Assembly (NCBI RefSeq): GCF_051201015.1
Contig: NZ_JBPEHI010000009.1
From: Petrimonas sulfuriphila
Lineage (GTDB): Bacteria > Bacteroidota > Bacteroidia > Bacteroidales > Dysgonomonadaceae
Reading direction: 5' to 3' (one strand)
DNA: 64,000 bases
Under the pieces are notes generated by a model. The model saw only the letters and a program-made list of their open reading frames with translations, did no database searches and was not told where the DNA came from. How positions within the stretch are numbered: position 1 is the first letter of the stretch; the number at the start of each line of letters is the position of its first letter. The position numbers were made by a program, and so were the translations under genes. This document shows positions 9,561-17,904 of the stretch, piece by piece.

Positions 9561-9586
9561 TAATTAAAGAAATATTTCTTTAATTA
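9561..9586. repeat. 26-bp perfect palindrome, candidate operator
   Basis: The half-site TAATTAAAGAAAT at 9561-9573 is followed with no spacer by its exact reverse complement at 9574-9586. It ends 14 bases before the TACATTTG box of the hydrogenase operon and so covers the place where a -33 element would be. A dimeric regulator bound here would control RNA polymerase access. I cannot assign it to a known regulator family. Confidence 0.7.
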
Positions 9587-9600
9587 CAAAGAAAATACAC

Positions 9601-9608
9601 TACATTTG
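9601..9608 (+). promoter_or_regulatory. -7 box of the hydrogenase operon
   Basis: TACATTTG matches TAnnTTTG exactly and lies 86 bases before the first gene of the hydrogenase locus. No clear TTG is found 19-21 bases upstream, because the palindrome takes up that position; this would fit an activator-dependent or tightly repressed promoter. Confidence 0.6.
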
Positions 9609-9694
9609 TAAAAGATGAAATGTGTGTTTAGTCGAATGACTGTTAATCTCTTACAAGTCTTAAAGGTTGATTTTGTTTAATAAAAAATGCGGGT

Positions 9695-10207
9695 ATGGAA
9701 ACACTGATAAACGCTCCCGTTACGGGGGAAATTCTCGATGAAATCATCGAAAAATACCGCGGAAAGCCTGGTATGTTGCTCACCACGTTGGAAGAAGTAC
9801 AGGAGAAAAATCCCCTGAACTATCTTCCAGGTGAAACGCTGGCCGAAATATCGAAAAAACTGAAGGTGCCTTATACACAGGTCTACAGTGTAGCCACGTT
9901 TTATTCCTTCTTTAATTTAAAACCTCAAGGCAAGCATTCGATTGTCGTTTGTCGCGGTACAGCGTGTCACACAAAAGGTTCAAAAGCCTTGCTGGATGAT
10001 ATCGGAAAAATTTTAGGTATTAAACGTACTGGTGACGATACTGAATCATCTTTCACTACTCCCGATAACATGTTTACGATAAGGACGGTGGCCTGTTTCG
10101 GACAATGCGCACAATCGCCCGTCGTAGCCATAGACAATGTTATTTACAGTAACGTGAATTCCCGGAAATTAATGAAAATCCTGAGCAAATACACCCCACG
10201 GCTATGA
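9695..10207 (+). CDS. NuoE-like [2Fe-2S] subunit (HydC type) of the first bifurcating complex
   Basis: Small thioredoxin-fold [2Fe-2S] electron carrier that pairs with a NuoF-like flavoprotein in NAD-linked hydrogenases and complex I. The helical N-terminus (PGMLLTTLEEVQEKNPLNYLP, about residues 25-45) and YSVATFYSFFNL are typical of NuoE/HydC. Cluster ligands are visible as CRGTAC (C-x4-C, about residues 87-92) and CFGQC (C-x3-C, about 132-136). It overlaps the next gene by four bases (ATGA), showing tight translational coupling. It is the first gene of the hydrogenase locus. Similar subunits occur in formate dehydrogenase complexes, but the hydrogenase downstream makes HydC the best reading. 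Confidence 0.93.
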   Translation: METLINAPVTGEILDEIIEKYRGKPGMLLTTLEEVQEKNPLNYLPGETLAEISKKLKVPYTQVYSVATFYSFFNLKPQGKHSIVVCRGTACHTKGSKALLDDIGKILGIKRTGDDTESSFTTPDNMFTIRTVACFGQCAQSPVVAIDNVIYSNVNSRKLMKILSKYTPRL

Positions 10208-13200
10208 AACCGTCTGAAATTGAAACCTTAAGAAAACAGCACAAGGAAAGGATCCTGCCGGCGACTCCCATGATTTTGGTTGGAATGGGGACCTGCGGTA
10301 TCGGTAACGGAGCCGCTACGGTTTATCATCATTTCGAAAAGGTGCTGTCGGAGAATAACTTCGATTGTAAACTCAAGCAGGCCGGTTGTTTCGGTTTCTG
10401 CGCTGAAGAACCGATGGTGATGTTCTATCAGCCGGGCAAGCCTATGCTGGTTTACAGTAAAGTGGAAGTGAAGGATGTAAAACGCATCATTGATAATTTA
10501 CATAAAAACAGGCTGTATAAAAACAAGCTGTTGTGTCGCATCGATGAATGGGATTTCCTGACTTCGGAGGTGGTATTTGGAAAGGGTTACGAAGATATTC
10601 CTCACTGGGATGAGGTGCCCTTTTTTAAGGGACAGAAGAAAGTGGTGTTGCGCCATGCCGGCCTCATCGACCCTGAAGACATTTTCGATTATATTGCTGT
10701 GGGAGGATACAATGCCATGGCAAAAGCGGTTATGGCTTATGAGCCGGCAGAAGTAGTAGAGCAAGTGATGGCGTCGAAGTTGCGTGGCCGGGGAGGAGCA
10801 GGTTTCCCTACGGGAGTAAAATGGTCAATCATGCAAAAACAGGATGCCCGGCAGAAATATGTTATCTGCAATGCGGACGAGGGCGATCCGGGCGCGTACA
10901 TGAACCGTAACGAAATTGAAAGCGACCCGCACATGTTGCTCGAAGGTATGCTGATAGGTGCTTACGCCATGGGAGCAAGTGAGGGCATTGCATACGTGAG
11001 GGCAGAATATCCGCTTGCCGTAAAGCGGCTTCGGACGGCTATCGGTCAAGCTGAACAACTCGGGCTCATGGGTGAAAATATATTGGGTACCGGTTTCAGT
11101 TTCAAGATGGACATTGTTGAAGGGGTCGGAGCCTTCGTTTGCGGTGAGGAGACAGCATTGATTGCTTCCATCGAAGGGAAGGCGGGCCGACCGCTTCCGC
11201 GTCCGCCTTATCCTGCCAGCAAAGGATTGTACGGAAAACCCACCAATATCAACAACGTGGAAACCTGGTGCAACGTGCCGGTCATCATTGAAAAAGGTGC
11301 CGGATGGTTCACAGCTATGGGGACGGAAAAAAGCCCAGGAACAAAAGTGTTCTCACTGGTGGGAAAAGTGAAGAATACAGGGTTGGTAGAACTTCCTCTC
11401 GGGTCAAGGTTGGAGCAATTTGTGTTCAATATCGGGGAGGGAACAGGAACTTCCAAACGCGTAAAAGCCGTGCAGACCGGCGGGCCTTCCGGCGGTTGCA
11501 TCCCGTTGGAGTTTTTTTCAACCCCGGTGGATTACGAGTCACTGGCAGGCATTGGAGCCATCATGGGTTCGGGAGGAATGGTGGTGATGGACCAGGACAA
11601 CTGCATGGTTGACGTGGCGCGGTATTTTCTGGAGTTCAACGCAGGAGAATCGTGCGGAAAATGTACGCCCTGTCGTGAAGGGGCGTCACAAGCATTGGCT
11701 ATTCTCACCCGCATCACCCGGGGACAAGGAACGTTCGCCGATTTAACGGTCTTGGAGCTGCTCAGCGGTGTTATCAAAGATTCGTCGCTTTGCGCTCTCG
11801 GGCAAACCGCCCCCAATCCCATTCTGACCACGTTAAAATACTTCCGGAACGAGTACGAAGAGCATATCCGGGAGAAACGGTGTCATGCAGGGACATGCGA
11901 GTCGCTGTTCATGGCTTTGTGCGAAAATAGCTGTCCGCTGCACATGAACATTCCGGGTTACATCGAACTGATTAAGGAAGACCGTGTGGAAGAAGCCTTT
12001 GAGCTTACGCTGCGCGATAATCCCCTGCCGGGAACAATAGGGAGGATTTGTCACTTCCATTGCCAAATGCGTTGCCGTCGTGAAATGCTGGACCAGCCGG
12101 TTTCGCAAGGCGAGATCCACCGGTACTTGGCTGATACCATGTACCAGCTAGGGAAAGAGAACGGGATCTACCATAAACTGATTAAAGAAAAACTTCCTCC
12201 CACCGGAAAAAGGATTGCCATTGTAGGTGCCGGGCCAGCAGGGCTTACGGCAGCCTTTTACCTGGTACGCCTCGGCCATGATATCACCGTTTACGAGGCT
12301 TTGTCCGAAGCTGGGGGAGTAGCGCGTTTCGGCATACCGCATTATCGTTTGCCGAAAGAAGTGTTGAGGAAGGAGGCCAGGCTGATAAAAAAACTGGGTG
12401 TGAAATTCAAGTTCAACCAGCGATTGGGAGACAACCTTTCCCTGGAAGAGTTAAAAAATGAGTTCGATGTCATTTATTTGGCGATAGGTGCATGGAAAAA
12501 TATTGATTTGAAAATTCCGGGAGAAGATGCAAAAGGTGTTTTTGCGGGAACAACAATTCTGAAAGAGATGGCTGTGGGGAAAACACCGAAAGTGGGTGAG
12601 CGGGTTGCTATTGTCGGTGCCGGAAACGTGGCCATCGACACGGCCCGGAGTTTATTACGCCTGGGAAAGGATGTAACCATCGTTTACCGGCGTGAAAAAG
12701 GGGATATGCCTGCCAACGCCGTCGAGATATCGGAATCGGAAGAAGAAAAAATCAACTATCGTTTTATGGCTTCTCCCAACGGGATTATAACGGATAAATC
12801 GGGCAGAGTAAAAGCGCTGCACATTGAAAGGATGTCGGGTGGAAGCATCGATTCTTCCGGGAGGAAAAAACCGGTTGCCACCGGAGTATTTGAAGAAATT
12901 CCGTGTGATGCTGTTGTGCTGGCTGTCGGTGAACGGGTAGATTCCGGATTTCTGGCTGAAAAAAATATGAAGCTTACCCGGGACGGGCGAATCGTTATTG
13001 ATCCGTTCACTTTTCAAACAACTGATCCGAAAGTCTACGCCGGGGGAGATGCGGTAAGCGGCCCCTCAACAGCGGCAGAGGCAATGGGGATGGCGAAGAA
13101 AGCCGCTGCTGCGATGGACAGGATGTTGACGGGTGAAAACCGGTTTTACCTGCTCTCGCCCCCGTTTGACTATCGAAACGTTGTGCCCGCAAATCCAAAA

Positions 13201-13338
13201 CCCGCTTCGAAGAATGTTCCGAGGAGGCTTTCGGTGAAAGACCGGGTGAATAATTTCAACGAGATCTCCTGCGGATTTACGGGTGAGCAGGCCCGCAATG
13301 AGGTGGAGAGGTGCCTGAGGTGTGACGTGAAATATTAA
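10204..13338 (+). CDS. NuoF/HydB-like flavoprotein fused to a GltD/NfnB-like FAD oxidoreductase
   Basis: A 1044-residue multidomain electron-transfer protein. Residues about 20-100 form a thioredoxin-like [2Fe-2S] domain (GTCGIG, then GCFGFC). Residues about 140-560 are a NuoF module with NADH/FMN site RGRGGAGFPTG (about 193), SLBB region and [4Fe-4S] ligands ESCGKCTPC (about 482). The tandem ferredoxin domain usual at the HydB C-terminus is missing. In its place, from about 560, is a GltD-type cysteine-rich domain (CHAGTC, CENSCP, CHFHCQMRC) followed by two dinucleotide folds: GAGPAGLTAAFYLV (about 675) for FAD and GAGNVAIDTARSLL (about 804) for NAD(P). The GGDAVSGPSTAAEAMGMA segment is classical for the family. 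Both active sites look complete. A complex able to couple NAD(H), NADP(H) and ferredoxin is inferred, as in the Sporomusa-type Nfn transhydrogenases. Confidence 0.93.
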   Translation: MKPSEIETLRKQHKERILPATPMILVGMGTCGIGNGAATVYHHFEKVLSENNFDCKLKQAGCFGFCAEEPMVMFYQPGKPMLVYSKVEVKDVKRIIDNLHKNRLYKNKLLCRIDEWDFLTSEVVFGKGYEDIPHWDEVPFFKGQKKVVLRHAGLIDPEDIFDYIAVGGYNAMAKAVMAYEPAEVVEQVMASKLRGRGGAGFPTGVKWSIMQKQDARQKYVICNADEGDPGAYMNRNEIESDPHMLLEGMLIGAYAMGASEGIAYVRAEYPLAVKRLRTAIGQAEQLGLMGENILGTGFSFKMDIVEGVGAFVCGEETALIASIEGKAGRPLPRPPYPASKGLYGKPTNINNVETWCNVPVIIEKGAGWFTAMGTEKSPGTKVFSLVGKVKNTGLVELPLGSRLEQFVFNIGEGTGTSKRVKAVQTGGPSGGCIPLEFFSTPVDYESLAGIGAIMGSGGMVVMDQDNCMVDVARYFLEFNAGESCGKCTPCREGASQALAILTRITRGQGTFADLTVLELLSGVIKDSSLCALGQTAPNPILTTLKYFRNEYEEHIREKRCHAGTCESLFMALCENSCPLHMNIPGYIELIKEDRVEEAFELTLRDNPLPGTIGRICHFHCQMRCRREMLDQPVSQGEIHRYLADTMYQLGKENGIYHKLIKEKLPPTGKRIAIVGAGPAGLTAAFYLVRLGHDITVYEALSEAGGVARFGIPHYRLPKEVLRKEARLIKKLGVKFKFNQRLGDNLSLEELKNEFDVIYLAIGAWKNIDLKIPGEDAKGVFAGTTILKEMAVGKTPKVGERVAIVGAGNVAIDTARSLLRLGKDVTIVYRREKGDMPANAVEISESEEEKINYRFMASPNGIITDKSGRVKALHIERMSGGSIDSSGRKKPVATGVFEEIPCDAVVLAVGERVDSGFLAEKNMKLTRDGRIVIDPFTFQTTDPKVYAGGDAVSGPSTAAEAMGMAKKAAAAMDRMLTGENRFYLLSPPFDYRNVVPANPKPASKNVPRRLSVKDRVNNFNEISCGFTGEQARNEVERCLRCDVKY

Positions 13339-13355
13339 TCTGAAAAAGCTGTATT

Positions 13356-15113
13356 ATGGAAATTAACATCAATAACCGTCCTGTTCAGGTAGCTGAAGGA
13401 GCCACCATTCTGGAAGCATGCCGTTCTGTGGGAATAGAGGTGCCTACGCTGTGTTACCTGAAAGATGTATCGCAAAATGCGTCGTGTGGCGTTTGTGTGG
13501 TGGAAGTGAAAGGTGCTAAATCGTTATTGCGCTCGTGCATCACCCAGGTTACCGAGGGAATGGAAATTTCTACGAACAGCCCGAGGGCCATGCAGGCAAG
13601 AAAAGTAAATGTTGAGTTATTGCTGGCCAATCATCCTCAGGATTGTTTGATTTGTGACCGGAACGGAAACTGCGAATTGCAGGAGTTGACCCATGCATTA
13701 GGGATTAGTGCTAGGCGGTTTGTTCGCACCCGGAAGGAGCTGCTGGTAAAAGACGAAACATCGCTTTCGCTGGTGCGCGACCCGGAAAAATGCATCCTGT
13801 GCGGCCGTTGCGTTGCCGTTTGCAGCCAGATGCAGGGAGTAAAGGCAATCGATTTTTCGGGACGGGGATTAAAAAGCAAAATCTCCACTTTTCTCGATTC
13901 GGGGTTGGGGCTTGTAGCCTGTTCAAATTGCGGGCAATGCGCCCTGGTCTGCCCCACAGGAGCTATAACGGAGAGAAGTTCGGTAAGCGAAGTCTGGGCA
14001 GCCTTACAAGATCCCGGAAAGATTGTTCTGGTGCAAACCGCGCCAGCCGTGCGTGTCGGAATAGGAGAGGCTATGGGGATGCCTTACGGAAGCCTGGTTA
14101 CAGGTCAAATGGTTGCCGGATTACGCCGACTCGGATTCTCGAAAGTGTTCGATACTAATTTCGCTGCCGACCTTACCATTATCGAGGAAGGGAATGAGCT
14201 GCTTCACCGCATCAGGACGGGCGGGGAGTTACCGATGATTACTTCCTGTTCGCCGGGATGGATCAAGTTTATCGAGGATTTTTATCCGGGTTTGTTGAGA
14301 CACCTGTCCACCTGTAAATCACCGCAGCAGATGTTTGGCGCTGTGGCAAAAACCTATTATGCCGAAAAAACGGGAGTCGATCCGAGAAGCATCGTGGTGG
14401 TTTCCATCATGCCTTGTACAGCCAAGAAGTATGAGGCAAAGCGTCCTGAAATGGACGGAGCATTCCATTACTGGAAAGAGAAACTTAAACTGAAAGATGA
14501 GGAACATTTTTTTGATGTGGATTTTTCGCTTACCACTCGCGAGCTGGCACGTATGTTCAGTGAGTCGGGGGTAAATTTTTCCAGTCTCCCGGAAGAACGG
14601 TTCGACAGCCCGTTGGGTGAATCAACCGGTGCCGCCGTAATATTTGGTGCTACCGGAGGGGTGATGGAAGCGGCACTGAGGACAGCTTATGAGGTGTATA
14701 CCGGTAAAACACTACATGACGTCAATTTTACATCTGTACGGGGTTCCCAAGGAATAAAAGAGGCGGACGTAAATTTGAACGGAACGGTTATTAAGGTAGC
14801 TGTCGCCCATACACTCAAAAACGCCGGAATTTTGTTGGAACAGATTAAAAACGGCACTTCACCCTATGTGTTTATTGAAGTGATGACATGCCCGGGAGGT
14901 TGCCTTGGCGGTGGTGGACAACCTATTCCCACCAACGCGGAAACACGTGAAAAACGTGCTGAATCTATTTATTACGATGACGATCATAAAGCGATACGAA
15001 AATCACATGAAAATCCGGAGATTACCGCAATATATGCCGACTTCTTAAAAAAACCGCTGGGGGAGAAGTCGCATCACTTGCTTCACACCCATTATATGAA
15101 GAGGGAGTATTAA
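13356..15113 (+). CDS. hydA: [FeFe]-hydrogenase-type catalytic subunit (HydA-like) with TSCSPGW L1 motif
   Basis: Expected to exchange electrons between H2/protons and the partner flavoprotein. Order of domains: N-terminal [2Fe-2S] (CYLKDVSQNASCGVC), His-Cys3 cluster (HPQDCLICDRNGNC), two [4Fe-4S] clusters (CILCGRCVAVC; CSNCGQCALVCP), H-cluster domain, and the C-terminal small-subunit-like tail ending LLHTHY. H-cluster loops: L1 TSCSPGW (296-302), L2 MPCTAKKYE (from 352), L3 EVMTCPGGCLGGGGQP (from 508). L2 and L3 are canonical, but in L1 the second of the two usual adjacent cysteines is serine; the paralogue at 21478 has TSCCPGW. The gene starts 17 bases after the fusion gene. It may be a hydrogenase with altered kinetics or may mainly pass electrons. 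Confidence 0.92.
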   Translation: MEININNRPVQVAEGATILEACRSVGIEVPTLCYLKDVSQNASCGVCVVEVKGAKSLLRSCITQVTEGMEISTNSPRAMQARKVNVELLLANHPQDCLICDRNGNCELQELTHALGISARRFVRTRKELLVKDETSLSLVRDPEKCILCGRCVAVCSQMQGVKAIDFSGRGLKSKISTFLDSGLGLVACSNCGQCALVCPTGAITERSSVSEVWAALQDPGKIVLVQTAPAVRVGIGEAMGMPYGSLVTGQMVAGLRRLGFSKVFDTNFAADLTIIEEGNELLHRIRTGGELPMITSCSPGWIKFIEDFYPGLLRHLSTCKSPQQMFGAVAKTYYAEKTGVDPRSIVVVSIMPCTAKKYEAKRPEMDGAFHYWKEKLKLKDEEHFFDVDFSLTTRELARMFSESGVNFSSLPEERFDSPLGESTGAAVIFGATGGVMEAALRTAYEVYTGKTLHDVNFTSVRGSQGIKEADVNLNGTVIKVAVAHTLKNAGILLEQIKNGTSPYVFIEVMTCPGGCLGGGGQPIPTNAETREKRAESIYYDDDHKAIRKSHENPEITAIYADFLKKPLGEKSHHLLHTHYMKREY

Positions 15114-15357
15114 GTTTCAACACAGTAATTTACCCCTGAAAATTTCATTTATTTGAATAAAATGATTTACTTTGTAATAGAAACCAGACGTATTGTATTA
15201 GCTTATTGGCTACCAGTCTGTTATGAGAGTAATTGTAATTGACGATAATTATTGCTGCAAGTTTCTATTTGACAAAATAATCTTTTTTCTACCAAAAACA
15301 GAGGTGATCTGATGTGTGCTCTGAGCAAAATGACAGGAGTTTTTAAAGTTTAATCCT

Positions 15358-15699
15358 ATGAATTTATACACGGTAAACGAATTGGTGAAAGGTACCATTT
15401 GCCAGGAATGCAGCACGTCACAAGAATTTACTTATGCTTTTGCGTCGGACCTGATGAGTGATGTGTTGCGCTTTAATATGGAAAAGACGATACTCATTAC
15501 CGGTTTATCTACGGTTCAGACATTACGGACAGCCGAGATGTCGAACATTGAGTGTATTATTTTTGCCCGCGATAAAAAAGTAACCGATGAAATGATAACA
15601 CTTGCTGCTGAAAACAATATTTCGCTTATCACAACACCGCTTACGCTTTTTGAAGTTTCGGGCAGATTGTACAGCAACGGGATAAAGCCCATCTTTTGA
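15358..15699 (+). CDS. DRTGG-domain protein, first copy
   Basis: A 113-residue protein resembling the stand-alone DRTGG domains found in hydrogenase gene clusters of anaerobes. Recognisable are the N-terminal VNELVKGTICQECS, the segment YAFASDLMSDVLRF, and the regular beta-alpha pattern ending PLTLFEVSGRLYSNGI, which the second copy at 17525 closely parallels. The domain is thought to be regulatory and its ligand is not known. The nearest upstream gene ends 244 bases away; in that gap there is only a weak inverted repeat (15148-15161) and no promoter I can defend, so this may begin a second transcript. It is followed after one base by the HATPase gene. Confidence 0.82.
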   Translation: MNLYTVNELVKGTICQECSTSQEFTYAFASDLMSDVLRFNMEKTILITGLSTVQTLRTAEMSNIECIIFARDKKVTDEMITLAAENNISLITTPLTLFEVSGRLYSNGIKPIF

Positions 15700-15700
15700 T

Positions 15701-16111
15701 ATGCAATTCGAGTACGATATACAGGGTGGGGATTTTAGTTCAGCCGGAAAAGCGAGCTCGGACATAAAAAAAATACTCAAGCAACTGAATATTGACCCCC
15801 AGGTCGTCCGCAGGATTGCCGTTGCATTGTACGAAGCCGAAGTAAATGTGGTGGCACATGCTTACAAGGGAGTAATGAGGGTTGACCTGGATGCTCAGAA
15901 AATAAAAATTCTGCTGGAGGATGAAGGCCCCGGCATTGAAAATATTGAAAGGGCCATGCAGGAAGGTTTTTCCACAGCATCGGAGGAAGTCCGACAAATG
16001 GGATTCGGTGCAGGAATGGGATTGCCCAATATAAAGCGGAATACCGATGAAATGCACCTCACATCGGTTCCAGGCAAGGGGACTACGTTGGAGATGACAG
16101 TGAAGTTTTGA
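15701..16111 (+). CDS. Anti-sigma-factor-like HATPase protein (RsbW type)
   Basis: A 136-residue single-domain ATPase of the GHKL fold, the size of RsbW/SpoIIAB anti-sigma kinases. The N box is EAEVNVVAHAY (about residues 47-57), the G1 box DEGPGI, and the G2 box GFGAGMGLPNIKRN. There is no dimerisation/phosphoacceptor domain, so it is not a normal histidine kinase. No sigma factor or anti-anti-sigma partner lies nearby. Such proteins sit next to sensory hydrogenases in fermentative anaerobes, where they may phosphorylate a partner in response to the redox state; that role is inferred from context. Confidence 0.87.
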   Translation: MQFEYDIQGGDFSSAGKASSDIKKILKQLNIDPQVVRRIAVALYEAEVNVVAHAYKGVMRVDLDAQKIKILLEDEGPGIENIERAMQEGFSTASEEVRQMGFGAGMGLPNIKRNTDEMHLTSVPGKGTTLEMTVKF

Positions 16112-16152
16112 AATAGATATCAGACAGCAAAGCGGTCTGCAATCTGAAGTCA

Positions 16153-17544
16153 ATGAAAAATATGAAGGACCGGGATTACACACACGCCATTCAGATCGAT
16201 ACCGACAAATGTATCGGTTGCTCACACTGTATGCAGGTTTGTCCTACCCAGGCCATCCGTATCGTAGAAGGACATGCCGGCATTATGTCTGAACGTTGTG
16301 TGGATTGCGGCGAATGCTATCGTGTCTGCCCTGTAAGGGCGATTTATGTTAAGGATGATGGCATGTCGGTTATAAGGCACGACGCTTACCGCGTTGCGCT
16401 GGTTCCTTCGGTTTTTATCGGCCAGTTCCCGTCGGAACACACGGCTTCCGAGATTATGGAAGCGGTCAGGCTAATTGGCTTCGATGAGGTACTGGAGGTG
16501 GAGCAGGCAGTGGATTTTATGAAAAAAGAATACGCGAGGTTTGCCGGCGAAGCGGAGAATGTAGTCCGGCCGGTCATCAGTTCGTTTTGTCCTGCGATTG
16601 TCAGGCTTATTCAGGTTCATTACCCGTCGCTTACCGGGCAAATACTGAAAATAAAAGCACCTCACGACATAGCCGCGCTCTATGTTCGCAAGTCAAAAGA
16701 AAAAGCCGGAATAGATCCGCGGAACATTTTTATCTGCTACGTGACGCCATGTGCTGCGAAAATTGTCGCTGCAAGGGCTCCGGTAGGCGAAAAAGTTTCC
16801 GCTATTGACGGTGCCATAGATATGAAAGAGGTATACAACCTGGTTTCAAAAATATTGATGGAAAAAAAAGAGGCCCGGTTGTCGAAACAGTTTGCCAACA
16901 TGAGTCCCGACTCCGTGAACTGGTCTTTGTCGGGAACCGAGAAGCAATACTTCCGGGGCCGTGCCCTGGCTATTGACGGAATGGACAACGCCATGGAATT
17001 CTTAGACAGGCTGGAGTCGGGCAGGGTTACCGGAGTGGATTTTCTTGAAATGCGCGCTTGCGATCAGGGTTGTGCAGGTGGTATTCTTTGTCCCGGCAAC
17101 CGTTTCCTGACGGTTGAACGATTGGAACAGCGGGAGAAGAAGCTGGTTCACTTGACGGAAGTGAATAAACCGGGCAAGAACGACCTGATGGATTACGCCG
17201 AAGAATTGCATCAGGTGTCTACGACCGACCCGGTTTATCCGCGCGACGGACTGCTGCTCGATGAAGATATGGAAAAGGCACTTCAGAAAATGGATCGCAT
17301 CAAGAAGCTTAACTCCTATCTTCCCGGATTCGATTGTGGTGCCTGCGGTGCACCCACCTGTCGTAGCCTGGCGGAAGACATCGTTAAGGAAAAAGCGACC
17401 ATTTCGTACTGCGTTTTTGTACAGCGCGTGATGGAGAAAAATTATAACCTGAGTCCCGATCAAGCTTTTCACGTCATCGAAAAGATATGGGGCAAGGATC
17501 GGCTCAAAAAATATCAACTTCAGAATGGAAAAACCGAATCTTAA
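16153..17544 (+). CDS. Sensory-type [FeFe]-hydrogenase-like iron-sulfur protein
   Basis: A 463-residue iron-sulfur protein with an N-terminal pair of [4Fe-4S] ferredoxin motifs (CIGCSHCMQVCP; CVDCGECYRVCP), a divergent H-cluster domain and a C-terminal [4Fe-4S] domain (CGACGAPTC, later C). H-cluster loops are altered compared with catalytic enzymes: L1 SSFCPAI (143-149; the proton-relay cysteine position is Phe), L2 VTPCAAKI, and L3 EMRACDQGCAGG. Four cysteines that could hold the cluster remain. The catalytic small-subunit tail is absent. These traits match the non-bifurcating sensory groups (HydS-like), thought to report H2 or redox state to signalling proteins. DRTGG and HATPase neighbours on both sides support this. 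Overlaps the next gene by 20 bases. Confidence 0.9.
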   Translation: MKNMKDRDYTHAIQIDTDKCIGCSHCMQVCPTQAIRIVEGHAGIMSERCVDCGECYRVCPVRAIYVKDDGMSVIRHDAYRVALVPSVFIGQFPSEHTASEIMEAVRLIGFDEVLEVEQAVDFMKKEYARFAGEAENVVRPVISSFCPAIVRLIQVHYPSLTGQILKIKAPHDIAALYVRKSKEKAGIDPRNIFICYVTPCAAKIVAARAPVGEKVSAIDGAIDMKEVYNLVSKILMEKKEARLSKQFANMSPDSVNWSLSGTEKQYFRGRALAIDGMDNAMEFLDRLESGRVTGVDFLEMRACDQGCAGGILCPGNRFLTVERLEQREKKLVHLTEVNKPGKNDLMDYAEELHQVSTTDPVYPRDGLLLDEDMEKALQKMDRIKKLNSYLPGFDCGACGAPTCRSLAEDIVKEKATISYCVFVQRVMEKNYNLSPDQAFHVIEKIWGKDRLKKYQLQNGKTES

Positions 17545-17875
17545 TAAACTGACAAAGGAGTTGGATTTCGAATGTTTGTCCGGCAAAACGTTGCTGGACA
17601 GAATTCCCCAATCGGCTTATGTTTCCGATTTGCTGAGCGATGTGATGGGAAAAGCCCGGGCCGGAATGATTTGGGTGACCTCGCAAGTTCACAAGAATAT
17701 AGTAGCGGTGGCCTCGCTCAAGGAGTTGAGTGCGATTGTTATCGTGAATGAGCGTCCAGTGGAAAAAGAATTGCTGGAGCAGGCGGAAAATGAAGAGGTG
17801 GTAGTGCTGGCATCTAACCTGCCGGCATTTGAAACAGTCGGGAAATTATATAATTATTTAGCCGGCAGATGTTAG
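17525..17875 (+). CDS. DRTGG-domain protein, second copy
   Basis: A 116-residue protein with the same plan as the one at 15358: LTKELDFECLSGKTLL at the start, YVSDLLSDVMGKARAGMIWVT in the middle, and LPAFETVGKLYNYLAGR at the end. The two copies flank the sensory hydrogenase and probably arose by duplication, though they have diverged strongly. The overlap with the hydrogenase and the close spacing to the PHP gene indicate one transcript. Ligand unknown; a switch or scaffold role in the signalling block is inferred. Confidence 0.83.
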   Translation: MEKPNLNKLTKELDFECLSGKTLLDRIPQSAYVSDLLSDVMGKARAGMIWVTSQVHKNIVAVASLKELSAIVIVNERPVEKELLEQAENEEVVVLASNLPAFETVGKLYNYLAGRC

Positions 17876-17904
17876 GCCGCTGCGCTGACAGAGTCCAGAC
17901 CGCA

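Larger units (their letters stand above)
9060..9694. other. 635-bp divergent intergenic region
   Basis: Separates minus-strand susC from the plus-strand hydrogenase locus. It holds, left to right, the susC leader with its hairpin, the susC promoter, a stretch of about 200 bases without recognised signals, a 26-bp palindrome and the hydrogenase promoter box. A 60-codon minus-strand ORF at 9333-9515 has no convincing protein character. Confidence 0.7.

Noticed and set aside
15114..15357. Promoter or operator for the signalling block
   Set aside because: TACTTTG near 15169 has the wrong spacing for TAnnTTTG, and the inverted repeat at 15148-15161 is short and imperfect.
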